A stretch of 64,000 nucleotides of DNA from Bacteroidota bacterium (GCA_016868475.1 VGGU01000005.1:1-64000); one strand, 5' to 3'. Positions 9,402-17,737 are shown, counted from the stretch's first letter. Notes: generated from the letters alone by a model not told the origin. Numbers and translations are program-made.

Positions 9402-9409
9402 CAAAGATA
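9402..9409 (-). promoter_or_regulatory. -7 promoter element of ffh
   Basis: TATCTTTG on the minus strand is a full TAnnTTTG match, followed by GC, with nine bases between it and the ffh ATG at 9392. The predicted leader is only about four to six bases. It also shows that the TTG at 9404 cannot be the start. Confidence 0.6.
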
Positions 9410-9415
9410 AGAAGC

Positions 9416-10294
9416 CTATTCCTTATGCCCTCCCAGATAGGAACGCAACTGCTGCGTTCGATGACCATGTTGAAGTCGTGCAATTGCCTTTTCTTTTATT
9501 TGACGAACCCGTTCCCGACTTATTCCCAATAATTTTCCGATCTCCTCCAGGCTTTTACCTTGTGGCTGCGCTATGCCAAAATAGGAAGTAAGCACAAACT
9601 GCTGACGCTGAGATAGTGTAGAAAATGATCTTTTAATTTCTATTTGAAGTGAGGTTACTTCCTCCAGATATTGGTCCGCTCTTCTGGTATTATGATCTGG
9701 TAGTGTATCTGAAAGATGAAGGTTCTCTTCCTCCGCTAGCGGCGCCTCTAATCGGTAATGTTTCACATTAATATACAAACTGGTTTTAACCTCTTCTTTG
9801 GAAAATCCAGTGGTGGTTGCCAGCTCCTCATAAGTAGCATCCCGCTCCAGTTGCTGCTCTAACAAGGATTGTGCTTTATAAACCTGCTGTGTAATTCCCA
9901 CTTTGCTTAATGGAATACGAACAACCCTCCCATGATCGGCCAGTGCTTGTAAAATGGATTGTCTAATCCACCAAACTGCATAAGAAATAAATTTAAAGCC
10001 TTTGGTGCCATCGAATCTGCTTGCAGCTTTCAATAGCCCGCAGTTGCCTTCATTAATTAAGTCGCTTAGTGGAAGGCCCTGATGTTGATACTGTTTGCAA
10101 ACTGAAATAACAAACCTAAGATTGGCCAACACCAACTGGTGCAGAGATAATTGGCATCCCATTTTGATTTTTTCAGAGAGCAAAAGTTCTTCCTCCGCAG
10201 TTATTCTTTTAATCCTGGATATTTCCATAAGATATCTTTCCATACTTGCGGTGTCTCTGAACGTGATGGAAGTCCCAATTTTTATTTGCCTCAT
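9416..10294 (-). CDS. RpoD-like sigma-70 factor, divergent paralogue
   Basis: 292 residues, the size of the short Bacteroidota primary sigma factor. It starts MRQIKIGTSITFRD, close to the conserved N-terminus of that family. Region 2 is well kept (NLRFVISVCKQYQHQG; GFKFISYAVWWIRQSILQAL), and region 4 has an intact helix-turn-helix (SLEEIGKLLGISRERVRQIK). Region 3 and the linker are unlike the very conserved main RpoD (for example ADHGRVVRIPLSKVGITQQ and the LHLSDTLPDHNTRRADQYL stretch), so this is probably a second, group-2-like sigma factor rather than the housekeeping one. Two ATGs lie in frame; 10294 matches the family start. Which promoters it serves is unknown. Confidence 0.85.
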   Translation of the reverse strand: MRQIKIGTSITFRDTASMERYLMEISRIKRITAEEELLLSEKIKMGCQLSLHQLVLANLRFVISVCKQYQHQGLPLSDLINEGNCGLLKAASRFDGTKGFKFISYAVWWIRQSILQALADHGRVVRIPLSKVGITQQVYKAQSLLEQQLERDATYEELATTTGFSKEEVKTSLYINVKHYRLEAPLAEEENLHLSDTLPDHNTRRADQYLEEVTSLQIEIKRSFSTLSQRQQFVLTSYFGIAQPQGKSLEEIGKLLGISRERVRQIKEKAIARLQHGHRTQQLRSYLGGHKE

Positions 10295-10364
10295 TCGCAT
10301 GTTCTTGGTTTTGGATTAAATTACTTTCTTCACGTGGGGCTAAACAAGTGGATTAAACAAATCC

Positions 10365-10386
10365 GGGGTGTAAAAACCCCTTTTTT
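10365..10386 (+). terminator. weak terminator-like hairpin in a divergent promoter region
   Basis: GGGGT (10365-10369) can pair with ACCCC (10376-10380), followed by TTTTTT. The CCCC can instead pair with GGGG at 10387-10390. It sits 53 bases before the START-like gene, in a region where no upstream plus-strand gene needs a terminator, so a leader attenuator is possible. The stem is only five base pairs. Confidence 0.3.
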
Positions 10387-10438
10387 GGGGATGATGTTAT
10401 TTTCTCTATTATTGCAATTGTTATAATTAATCTAAAGA

Positions 10439-10816
10439 ATGGCAAAGCAGCTTTACACATTGGAATTTCCTGTACGATGTTCTCCCTCTATACTTTTTGA
10501 CTTTCTGGCAACCCCCACTGGGTTAAGTGAGTGGTTTGCAGATAAGGTGGACGAAAGAGACGGCACTTTTTATTTTGCCTGGGATGGCAATGTGGAGCAG
10601 GCCCAAGTGGTAGAAATGGTGGAGGATAAATTTATTCGCTATCGTTGGCAAGGGGCTCCCGCAACCGAGTATTTTGAATTTTCCATTGAAAAATCAGAAA
10701 TCACCAATCAAACTATCCTTGTAATCAAGGATTTTGCTGAAAAGAAGGATATCAAGGATCAAACGCTTCTTTGGGATCATCAGGTGAAAGACTTGTTTCA
10801 TAGGTTGGGTAATTAG
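10439..10816 (+). CDS. START/SRPBCC-like domain protein
   Basis: 125 residues, cytoplasmic, no signal peptide. The fold is predicted from the pattern LEFPVRCSPSILFDFLATP, then LSEWFADKV near residue 30 and the strand-rich middle with FAWDG and YRWQGAP, which resembles the START-like/AHSA1 (SRPBCC) family common in Bacteroidota. These proteins have a hydrophobic cavity that binds lipids or other small molecules, but no function is established for this type. It begins a plus-strand group ahead of the LptF/LptG-type permease (45 bases apart, with a separate -7 element in the gap). Divergent from the sigma factor gene across 144 bases. Confidence 0.75.
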   Translation: MAKQLYTLEFPVRCSPSILFDFLATPTGLSEWFADKVDERDGTFYFAWDGNVEQAQVVEMVEDKFIRYRWQGAPATEYFEFSIEKSEITNQTILVIKDFAEKKDIKDQTLLWDHQVKDLFHRLGN

Positions 10817-10837
10817 GCTCTCCCTGTTGGAATAACT

Positions 10838-10845
10838 TACTTTTG
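10838..10845 (+). promoter_or_regulatory. -7 promoter element of the LptF/LptG-type gene
   Basis: TACTTTTG matches TAnnTTTG fully and lies 16 bases before the GTG start at 10862. It would drive the permease, cation efflux and OsmC-like genes as one transcript. Confidence 0.5.
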
Positions 10846-10861
10846 CAGGACTTTATTTACC

Positions 10862-12328
10862 GTGTTTAAAAAACTAGATAAGCTGGTGGTGAGGGCCTTT
10901 TTGGGTCCTTTTATGGCTACGTTCTTTGTTACGTTGTTGGTGCTTGTTATTCAGTTTTTCTGGCTTTATATTGATGATTTTGTAGGCAAAGGATTAGGCC
11001 CCGGCGTAATTCTGGAGTTTATTACCTATCAAAGTGCCGTACTAGTGCCATTGGCGCTTCCCCTGGCTGTGCTACTATCTTCCCTGATGACATTTGGAAG
11101 TTTGGGAGAAAGTTTTGAATTAGTTGCCATCAAATCGGCCGGTATTTCACTGCTTCGGTTTATGCGCCCTCTTTTTTTTATCAGCCTAGTAGTTGCTTTT
11201 GTGGCTTTTTTGTTTTCTAATTACGTGATCCCTGTTGCCAATCTAAAGTCGCGCACTTTACTGGCAGATATTGTTTATGCAAAACCTGCTTTTGATATTA
11301 AAGAAGGGGTCTTTTACGACCGCATCAATGGATATGCCATAAAAATTGGCAGCAAAGAGCCCAACGATAGTATCATACGCGATGTGATTATCTATGAGCA
11401 AGGCAATTTATTGCAAGACAATTTTATCATGGCAAAATCCGGGGTAATGCGCGTTACTTCGGATAAACGCATCCTTGAATTTTATCTACAAGATGGCTGG
11501 CGGTATCAGGAGCGAGGCAACCCTTATGAGAGAACAGGAAGTGAATATATACGAGTAGGCTTTAAAACCTACAACAAACAATTTGACCTAGGAAGTCTAG
11601 GATTTTCCAATAGAACTGCAGACAGTGTGAACAAGAACAATGAACGCATGTTTAGCATTCGTCAACTCAACAAAGCCTTGGATTCACTGGAAAAAGAAAC
11701 TGCTGCAGTTCAGAGCAGAATGTCTACGGATATGGCTTACTTATTTCCATTTTCGACCGTGTTGAAAATGCCTTGGAAAACGGATCGACTTACCGCAACT
11801 GAAATAATGAAAATCAAAGCTGTAAAGCATTTTAAACAATTGCTTCCCGACACGGCAATTATCAATGTTGGTTCTGCTGCAAAAAGTACGGCTACGGCTG
11901 TTCGGATGAACGCAGAATCGCTCCGCTCTGTGCTGGAAGAAAAGAGCAGGACCATCAACAAACATGCTATAGAATGGCATCGAAAAATTACACTATCGTT
12001 GGCGTGTATTATTCTTTTTTTAATTGGCGCGCCGCTGGGTGCCATCATAAGAAAGGGAGGGCTGGGTACTCCATTGATCTTTGCCATTGTCTTTTTTATG
12101 CTCTTTTATTTTTCAAGCACTATTGGTGAAAAATTTGCAAAGGAAAATAAGATGGCTCCTTGGCTGGGGATGTGGATGGCCACGTTGGTGCTTTTACCCG
12201 TGGGGCTATTCTTAACTTATAAGGCCATGAGAGATTCCAAGTTGTTGAACAAAGAAACCTACACGTCGGTGCTTAAATTGTTTTCAAGAATTACTTTGTT
12301 GAAAAAAAATTCAATCGCCTCTGCATGA
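10862..12328 (+). CDS. LptF/LptG (YjgP/YjgQ) family permease
   Basis: 488 residues, starting at a GTG. LptF and LptG are the inner-membrane partners of the LptB ATPase that extract lipopolysaccharide toward the outer membrane. Three N-terminal membrane segments (about 15-40, 50-80 and 95-125), a long periplasmic beta-jellyroll region (about 130-370) and three C-terminal segments (about 378-460) match the family. The family motif region LPLALPLAVLLSSLMTFG lies near residue 62. Only one family member is present here; the partner and lptB must be elsewhere, and F versus G cannot be told safely. The stop overlaps the next gene by four bases (ATGA), implying translational coupling. Confidence 0.88.
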   Translation: MFKKLDKLVVRAFLGPFMATFFVTLLVLVIQFFWLYIDDFVGKGLGPGVILEFITYQSAVLVPLALPLAVLLSSLMTFGSLGESFELVAIKSAGISLLRFMRPLFFISLVVAFVAFLFSNYVIPVANLKSRTLLADIVYAKPAFDIKEGVFYDRINGYAIKIGSKEPNDSIIRDVIIYEQGNLLQDNFIMAKSGVMRVTSDKRILEFYLQDGWRYQERGNPYERTGSEYIRVGFKTYNKQFDLGSLGFSNRTADSVNKNNERMFSIRQLNKALDSLEKETAAVQSRMSTDMAYLFPFSTVLKMPWKTDRLTATEIMKIKAVKHFKQLLPDTAIINVGSAAKSTATAVRMNAESLRSVLEEKSRTINKHAIEWHRKITLSLACIILFLIGAPLGAIIRKGGLGTPLIFAIVFFMLFYFSSTIGEKFAKENKMAPWLGMWMATLVLLPVGLFLTYKAMRDSKLLNKETYTSVLKLFSRITLLKKNSIASA

Positions 12329-13329
12329 GTAGCAATGTTTCGCAAGCCAAGCCGCAGCAAAATTTACGCGTTCAACAATGGGTGGCTGTAATTTCTGTGT
12401 TTTTGTTATTGGTAAAAATCATTGCCTATTATCTGACCAATTCTGTGGCCATTCTTACCGATGCCCTGGAGAGTATTGTTAATGTAGCGGCCGGATTTAT
12501 TGGACTTTATAGTCTTTATATTGCTGCCAAACCTGCCGATCAGGATCATCCCTATGGTCATGGCAAAGCCGAATTTATTTCTGCCGCCATTGAAGGCACC
12601 TTGATTGTAACGGCTGGAGCCCTGATCATTTACAAAGCGGTCAAAGCTTTTTTTTATCCAGAGGTTTTGTCTAGTGTAGATACCGGAATTCTATTGGTTG
12701 CATTGACTGCTGTAATAAATTTTATTATTGGTCAGTACTGCATCCGTGTGGGTGAACGCAATCAATCTTTGGCATTGGTGGCCAGTGGCCGGCATTTACA
12801 AACGGATACGCTTTCTACCTTAGGAATCATAGCAGGACTTGTGGTAGTATACTTCACAAATTGGATTTGGTTAGACAGTGCCGTTGCACTTTTTTTTGGA
12901 ATCCTGATCCTTTATACCGGTTACACTATTTTGATGAAATCTGTGGCGGGTATCATGGACAAAGCCGATCTATTATTGCTTAACAGAATGGTGGAGTTGC
13001 TAAACATCAACCGGCGTCCAAACTGGATAGACCTGCATAACCTTCGCATCATTAAATACGGATCAATCTTACACTTGGATTGTCATTTAACCTTACCCTG
13101 GTATTTGAATGTGCACGAAGCTCATGTAGAGATTGACCAATTAGCTTCATTGGTTCGCACTGAATTTGGCGAATCGCTAGAGCTGTTTGTACATAGCGAT
13201 GGGTGCTTGCCTTTTTCTTGTCAGATTTGTACAAAAGAAGATTGTCAGGAACGTAAGAAGGTCTTTGAGAAAAAAGTAACCTGGACCTTGGATAATATCC
13301 TGACCGACCAAAAACATAAGATAACATGA
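12325..13329 (+). CDS. cation diffusion facilitator family transporter
   Basis: 334 residues. CDF proteins export divalent metals such as zinc, iron or manganese from the cytoplasm in exchange for protons. Six membrane segments are visible between residues 15 and 210. The transport-site motif in segment 2 is TDALESIVN, with Ser instead of the usual second Asp, while segment 5 has HLQTD, a normal HxxxD pair; DHPYGHGKAE is the family loop. The cytoplasmic C-terminal domain ends with a cysteine cluster (SCQICTKEDC near 292-301) that could bind metal. It overlaps the genes on both sides by four bases. The metal is not predictable from these residues. Confidence 0.9.
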   Translation: MSSNVSQAKPQQNLRVQQWVAVISVFLLLVKIIAYYLTNSVAILTDALESIVNVAAGFIGLYSLYIAAKPADQDHPYGHGKAEFISAAIEGTLIVTAGALIIYKAVKAFFYPEVLSSVDTGILLVALTAVINFIIGQYCIRVGERNQSLALVASGRHLQTDTLSTLGIIAGLVVVYFTNWIWLDSAVALFFGILILYTGYTILMKSVAGIMDKADLLLLNRMVELLNINRRPNWIDLHNLRIIKYGSILHLDCHLTLPWYLNVHEAHVEIDQLASLVRTEFGESLELFVHSDGCLPFSCQICTKEDCQERKKVFEKKVTWTLDNILTDQKHKIT

Positions 13330-13721
13330 AAACAATTACTACCTGGAAAGGTGATCTTGTTTTTGAATCCATGCAAGAAGAGGCGGGTTCAGTTGTAATG
13401 GATGGAAATTTAAAAAATGGGGTTAGCCCTAAGGCTTTATTGTTAGCAGGTCTGTCCGGTTGCTCTGCTGTGGATGTGGTTGAGATCCTTCATAAAATGC
13501 GTATAAACTTTACTGCATTGCAAGTGGTTAGCGAAGCGGATCAAACGGATCAGCATCCACGCGTTTTCAAAGACATCACACTCACTTTTATACTAAAGGC
13601 AGATCAGGCCGATCTGGAAAAAATTCAAAAAGCAGTGGATCTTTCGATGGAAAAATATTGCGGGGTAGCCGCTATGCTTCGTAAAAACAGCAGCATTCAT
13701 GCAAAAGTGCAGCTTACCTGA
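13326..13721 (+). CDS. OsmC/Ohr family protein
   Basis: 131 residues. OsmC-like proteins reduce organic hydroperoxides or related oxidants through a pair of cysteines in the cytoplasm. Both cysteines are present: GLSGCSAVDVVEIL near residue 47 and KYCGVAAML near residue 113. The short form with GVSPKALLLAGLSGC resembles the YhfA-type subgroup rather than Ohr. The start ATG overlaps the stop of the cation efflux gene by four bases, so it is the third gene of a coupled set. Its 3' end overlaps the convergent rluA-type gene by eight bases. Confidence 0.88.
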   Translation: MKTITTWKGDLVFESMQEEAGSVVMDGNLKNGVSPKALLLAGLSGCSAVDVVEILHKMRINFTALQVVSEADQTDQHPRVFKDITLTFILKADQADLEKIQKAVDLSMEKYCGVAAMLRKNSSIHAKVQLT

Positions 13722-14454
13722 AACGAGGTGATGTTTGCCGCGAATATTTTCTTAATTGCAAAAGAGTAACTTGTAATTCTTTGGGGAGCTCGGCTTGAAT
13801 CTTTATTGTTTCTCCTGTTAAATCGGGAAAACTTAATTCCATGGCATGTAGAGCCAGTCTGTTTAATAATGGTTTCTCTTCTTCCTGGTGTTTGCTGATC
13901 TTATAACCTGGTTTTAATCTGGACAGATACAAAGGTTGCGCGTCTCCATACAAATGATCACAGACCAGCGGAAATCCAATGGACTGCATGTGCACACGAA
14001 TTTGGTGTGTTCGTCCGGTGATAGGTTCAAATAATACCCAGCTATACGGTGCAAACTGTTCTGCAACCATATAGTTTGTTTGAGAAGGTTTCCCGTTACG
14101 ATGAGTAGTCATTTTGCCCACAATGGCATGGTGTTCCTTGATAGGACTGGTAATACTGCCCTCCAAGGGGAGTGGTTTGCCAATAACAAGCCCGCCGTAT
14201 CTTTTCTGAACATTGCGTTGTTCAAACTGCATAGAGAGATAACGATGTGCCTCTTCATTTTTTGCAAAGAGAATCACACCACTGGTGTCACGATCCAAGC
14301 GGTGAACCGGCCAGATCTTTCCATATTGTTTTTGAAGTAGAGATTTTAGCGACTCTTCTTTGCCTTCTCTGTCAGGGACGGAAAGTAAACCAGCGGGTTT
14401 GTTCAGTGCAACCCAATGATCAGTTTCTGCTAGGAGGGGCAACCCTTTTTTCAT
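13714..14454 (-). CDS. RluA family pseudouridine synthase
   Basis: 246 residues. This enzyme converts specific uridines in rRNA or tRNA to pseudouridine. The catalytic motif HRLDRDTSGVILFAKN with the catalytic Asp is near residue 64, preceded by LNKPAGLLSVPDREGK near 18, and followed by PITGRTHQIRVHM near 139. There is no S4 domain, so it resembles the short RluA/RluC-like forms. ATG 14454 is used because the longer frame starts at a TTG. The start lies 35 bases inside the 3' end of the RluB-type gene, in another frame. The modified position is not predictable. Confidence 0.92.
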   Translation of the reverse strand: MKKGLPLLAETDHWVALNKPAGLLSVPDREGKEESLKSLLQKQYGKIWPVHRLDRDTSGVILFAKNEEAHRYLSMQFEQRNVQKRYGGLVIGKPLPLEGSITSPIKEHHAIVGKMTTHRNGKPSQTNYMVAEQFAPYSWVLFEPITGRTHQIRVHMQSIGFPLVCDHLYGDAQPLYLSRLKPGYKISKHQEEEKPLLNRLALHAMELSFPDLTGETIKIQAELPKELQVTLLQLRKYSRQTSPRFR

Positions 14455-15370
14455 CTTTCTTATTATTTCCAAAATGCTTGAGCAGGCGAACTTCTTTTTC
14501 TGTTAAAAAGCGCCATTTACCACGATCTACATTTTTTTTAGTGAGACCCGCAAACAATACCCGATCCAAATTTTTTACATCATAACCTACATGTTCAAAT
14601 AGTCTTCTTACAATACGGTTGCGCCCGCTGTGAATCTCCACTCCTAACTGTCTTTTATCTTTTGGGTCTGAATAAGCTATGGCATCTATGGTTACTGGTC
14701 CGTCCTCTAACACCACGCCATTTGCCAATTGAGTAAAATGATTTTTTTCCAGCGGTTTATCCAATGTTACCTGATAAATTTTACGAACCTGGTGGCTGGG
14801 GTGTGTCAATTGCTGAGCCAGATCTCCATCATTTGTCAAGAGTAAAACACCTGTTGTATTTCTGTCTAATCGGCCTACAGGATATATTCTTTCCTTGGTG
14901 GCTTTGCCCAACAAATCAATTACTGTTTTTCTTTTTTGAGGATCATCGGTGGTGGTGATGTAATCCTTGGGTTTGTTCATTAAAATGTATACCAAGGAAC
15001 GTTGTGGTTGCACTTTTTTACCATTCACGGTAACTAGGTCGGCCGGAGAAACCTTGTAGCCGGGTTCGTTCACCACAGCGCCATTAACTTTTACCAATCC
15101 ACTTTTAACCAGCTCGGCGGCTTCTCTTCTTGCAGCAATACCACCATGCGCAATAAATTTATTTAAAGGCATTTTTTCTGTGAACGGTTTTACGTTAGTA
15201 GGGGCTGCAGGCTGTTGCTGTGGATTGCGAAGCGCGGCTTTTTTCTTTTCAAAGTATTCCTCTCGCTCCTTCTTAGCTTTTTTCTTTTCTTGACGAAACT
15301 GCTCTTTAATGGCAGCGTTGGATTTGCGCGGGGCAAATTTGGCAAAGGGGTTGCCGGTAGATTTTTTCAT
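14420..15370 (-). CDS. RsuA/RluB family pseudouridine synthase with basic N-terminal extension
   Basis: 316 residues. RluB-type enzymes make a pseudouridine in 23S rRNA near the peptidyl transferase centre. Residues 1-60 form a Lys/Arg/Glu-rich, low-complexity extension. An S4 RNA-binding domain follows (PLNKFIAHGGIAARREAAEL near 70), then the catalytic domain with GRLDRNTTGVLLLTNDGDLA near 168 and GRNRIVRRLFEHVG near 255. A -7 element lies 31 bases before its ATG. The stop lies inside the next gene, another pseudouridine synthase of a different family. The target could be RluB-, RluE- or RsuA-like; S4 plus length favours RluB. Confidence 0.9.
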   Translation of the reverse strand: MKKSTGNPFAKFAPRKSNAAIKEQFRQEKKKAKKEREEYFEKKKAALRNPQQQPAAPTNVKPFTEKMPLNKFIAHGGIAARREAAELVKSGLVKVNGAVVNEPGYKVSPADLVTVNGKKVQPQRSLVYILMNKPKDYITTTDDPQKRKTVIDLLGKATKERIYPVGRLDRNTTGVLLLTNDGDLAQQLTHPSHQVRKIYQVTLDKPLEKNHFTQLANGVVLEDGPVTIDAIAYSDPKDKRQLGVEIHSGRNRIVRRLFEHVGYDVKNLDRVLFAGLTKKNVDRGKWRFLTEKEVRLLKHFGNNKKDEKRVAPPSRN

Positions 15371-15401
15371 ATTGAGTGTGCTGTTTTACAACAGGATTTT
15401 A

Positions 15402-15409
15402 CAAAGATA
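15402..15409 (-). promoter_or_regulatory. -7 promoter element of the rluB-rluA pair
   Basis: TATCTTTG on the minus strand matches TAnnTTTG fully, 31 bases before the RluB-type ATG at 15370 and just after the rlmN stop region. It suggests the two pseudouridine synthases can be expressed independently of rlmN. Confidence 0.55.
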
Positions 15410-15435
15410 CTATAAAAGAAATAAGCACTAAAAAG

Positions 15436-16479
15436 CTATCCTTTATTGGCCAGCTGACCGCAAGCGGCATCTATATCCTTACCCCGACTTCTGCGTAACC
15501 GCGCATTGACCCTGTTTTTACTCAAGTGATTCATAAATTGATCTACCTTGATGGCATCGGGTTTTTCAAATTTGGCCTTATCAATTGGATTGTATTCGAT
15601 AATATTTACCAGATCAGCAGGAACCTGTCTGTATAATTTCACCAACTCGTCAGCATCACGAAGTCCATCATTAAAATCTTTGAATAAGATATATTCAAAG
15701 GTGATTTCGTTTCCGGTTTCCTGATAAAAATAGTTTAGCGCATCCACCAATGACTTAATATTATTGGAATCATTGATTGGCATGATCTGATTTCTTTTTT
15801 CATCATTGGCGGCATGCAAAGAAAGCGCCAATTTGAATCGTACCCGATCGTCTGCCAACTGTCGAATGCCTTTGGCTACACCCGCAGTAGAAACAGTGAT
15901 CCTACGAGGACTCATCCCCATAGCATCGGGCGAACTAATGGTTTGTATTGCGCGTAAAACTTGTTTATAGTTCAACAAGGGTTCGCCCATGCCCATAAAA
16001 ACAATATTGGTTATTTTTTTATCCAACATTCGCTCCGCTTGCCGGTTTAATAAAACAACCTGATCTACGATTTCGTCGAACTGTAGATTTCTTTTACGTT
16101 CCATGTACCCTGTAGCGCAAAATTTACAAGTAAGCGAACATCCTACCTGCGAAGACACACAAGCCGTGATCCTTTTATCGGTGGGAATTAGCACGCCTTC
16201 AATGGCATGGCCATCCCAGGTCTTGAAGCGAGATTTGATGGTGCCGTCTGAGGAGTATTGAGTGGTTTCCACTTGTAAGGCAGGCAGACTGAATTGCTCT
16301 CCTAGTTGTTGGCGCAGTAATTTGCTGAGGTTGGTCATATCAGCAAAACTCATGGCTTGTTTTTTCCATAGCCATTCATAAATCTGTTGGGCCCTGAATT
16401 TCTTTTCGCCGGATTGTTCTACAAATTGCTCAAGTTCACCTAAGCTTAACTCACGGATGTTGCGGGGTTGTTTAATCAC
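15436..16479 (-). CDS. rlmN: 23S rRNA (adenine-C2)/tRNA methyltransferase, radical SAM
   Basis: 347 residues. RlmN methylates C2 of A2503 in 23S rRNA and A37 in some tRNAs. The radical-SAM cluster motif CKFCATGYM is near residue 113, with SQVGCSLTC just before it. MGMGEPLLNY near 160 and the late Cys in DIDAACGQL near 340 (the methyl-carrying Cys of the family) are present. I place the start at GTG 16479 (V/M-IKQPRNIREL) rather than ATG 16500, because a full -7 promoter element lies at 16491-16484, inside the longer frame. The predicted transcript start falls on this GTG. Its promoter is divergent from the thiolase gene. Confidence 0.95.
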   Translation of the reverse strand: MIKQPRNIRELSLGELEQFVEQSGEKKFRAQQIYEWLWKKQAMSFADMTNLSKLLRQQLGEQFSLPALQVETTQYSSDGTIKSRFKTWDGHAIEGVLIPTDKRITACVSSQVGCSLTCKFCATGYMERKRNLQFDEIVDQVVLLNRQAERMLDKKITNIVFMGMGEPLLNYKQVLRAIQTISSPDAMGMSPRRITVSTAGVAKGIRQLADDRVRFKLALSLHAANDEKRNQIMPINDSNNIKSLVDALNYFYQETGNEITFEYILFKDFNDGLRDADELVKLYRQVPADLVNIIEYNPIDKAKFEKPDAIKVDQFMNHLSKNRVNARLRRSRGKDIDAACGQLANKG

Positions 16480-16483
16480 GGTG

Positions 16484-16491
16484 CAAAGATA
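16484..16491 (-). promoter_or_regulatory. -7 promoter element of rlmN
   Basis: TATCTTTG on the minus strand is a full match, with four bases between it and the GTG at 16479. It lies inside the open frame from ATG 16500, which decides against that longer start. Confidence 0.6.
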
Positions 16492-16543
16492 AAGGCCCAT
16501 GAACCGATTTGAGGAATTAACGGATATTTGTACAAAGCATGTT

Positions 16544-17737
16544 ATGAAACCAGTTTATGTAATTGATGCGGTGCGAACACCAATTGGCAGATATGGTGGA
16601 GTATTAAGCGGTGTTCGTCCTGATGATTTATTGGCCACTGTGCTTCGTGCCTTGTTAAATCGAAATGAATCAATTGATCCATCTGCAATAGGAGATGTTA
16701 TTGCAGGTGCAGCTAATCAAGCAGGTGAAGACAACAGAAATGTAGCCAGAATGGCCGCATTATTAGCCGGTCTTCCTGTAACTGTACCTGGCACTACCGT
16801 AAATCGGCTTTGTGCATCGGGCTTGCAGGCAATCATGGATGGAAGTAGACAAATTGCCTGTGGTGATGCCGCGCTTATTTTAGCTGGAGGTGCTGAAAGT
16901 ATGACGCGGGCACCTTTTGTGATGGCCAAATCAAGTAGTGCTTTTGATCGTACGGCTACTGTATTTGATACGACTATGGGTTGGCGATTTATCAATCCTT
17001 TACTGGCGCAGCAATACCCTCCGTTTACCATGGGTGAAACAGCAGAAAATGTGGCAACACAATGGAACATTAGTCGGGAACAACAAGATGTTTTTGCATT
17101 GCATTCGCAAACCAAATATGCTGCCGCTAAATCTGCAGGAAAATGGGAGGATCAAACCGTAGCCGTTGAAATAAATAATAAAGGACTATTGAGTTGGGTG
17201 GTAGATGACGAACATCCACGTCAAACCTCATTGGAAAAATTGGCTGCATTACAACCGGCTTTTAAAAAAGGCGGAACGGTTACTGCTGGAAATTCTTCAG
17301 GTATCAATGATGGGGCAGCTGCTTTGTTATTGGCCAATGAGGAAAGTGTCAAGTTGTTCTCCTTGCAACCTATGGCGCGTGTGGTAGCAATGGCGGTTAC
17401 CGGTGTTGATCCATCAATTATGGGAATTGGTCCGGTTACTGCAACAAAATTGGTGTTGGAACGCGCCGGCTTAACACTAAAGGACATTGGTCTATTTGAG
17501 TTGAATGAGGCTTTTGCTTCTCAATCGCTGGCTTGTATAAAAGAATTAGGATTAGATCCCGAACGGGTCAATGTAAATGGGGGCGCCATTGCAATTGGGC
17601 ATCCTTTAGGTTGTAGTGGAGCCAGGATTTCTACCACACTGTTTTACGAAATGAAACGTCAAAACGTTAAATACGGAATAGCTACCATGTGCGTAGGAGT
17701 GGGTCAGGGAGCCGCAGTATTATATGAATTAGCTTAA
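16544..17737 (+). CDS. thiolase, PcaF/PaaJ-like 3-oxoadipyl-CoA or acetyl-CoA C-acyltransferase
   Basis: 397 residues. Thiolases cleave 3-oxoacyl-CoA or join two acyl-CoA units. The nucleophile is in [11 protein letters not shown] near residue 90, the catalytic His in [12 protein letters not shown] near 354, and the second Cys in CVGVGQGA near 383. [15 protein letters not shown] and [12 protein letters not shown] closely resemble PcaF/PaaJ, the 3-oxoadipyl-CoA thiolases of aromatic degradation, but no other such gene is nearby, so a general beta-oxidation role is equally possible. ATG 16544 ([13 protein letters not shown]) is chosen; a longer frame from 16499 would run through a near -7 element (GATATTTG, 16523-16530). 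The stop overlaps convergent hisS by nine bases. Confidence 0.9.
   Translation: MKPVYVIDAVRTPIGRYGGVLSGVRPDDLLATVLRALLNRNESIDPSAIGDVIAGAANQAGEDNRNVARMAALLAGLPVTVPGTTVNRLCASGLQAIMDGSRQIACGDAALILAGGAESMTRAPFVMAKSSSAFDRTATVFDTTMGWRFINPLLAQQYPPFTMGETAENVATQWNISREQQDVFALHSQTKYAAAKSAGKWEDQTVAVEINNKGLLSWVVDDEHPRQTSLEKLAALQPAFKKGGTVTAGNSSGINDGAAALLLANEESVKLFSLQPMARVVAMAVTGVDPSIMGIGPVTATKLVLERAGLTLKDIGLFELNEAFASQSLACIKELGLDPERVNVNGGAIAIGHPLGCSGARISTTLFYEMKRQNVKYGIATMCVGVGQGAAVLYELA

Noticed and set aside
16499-16543. Longer start of the thiolase gene at ATG 16499
   Set aside because: The first 15 codons run through a near-match -7 element (16523-16530), and family similarity begins at [13 protein letters not shown] from ATG 16544.
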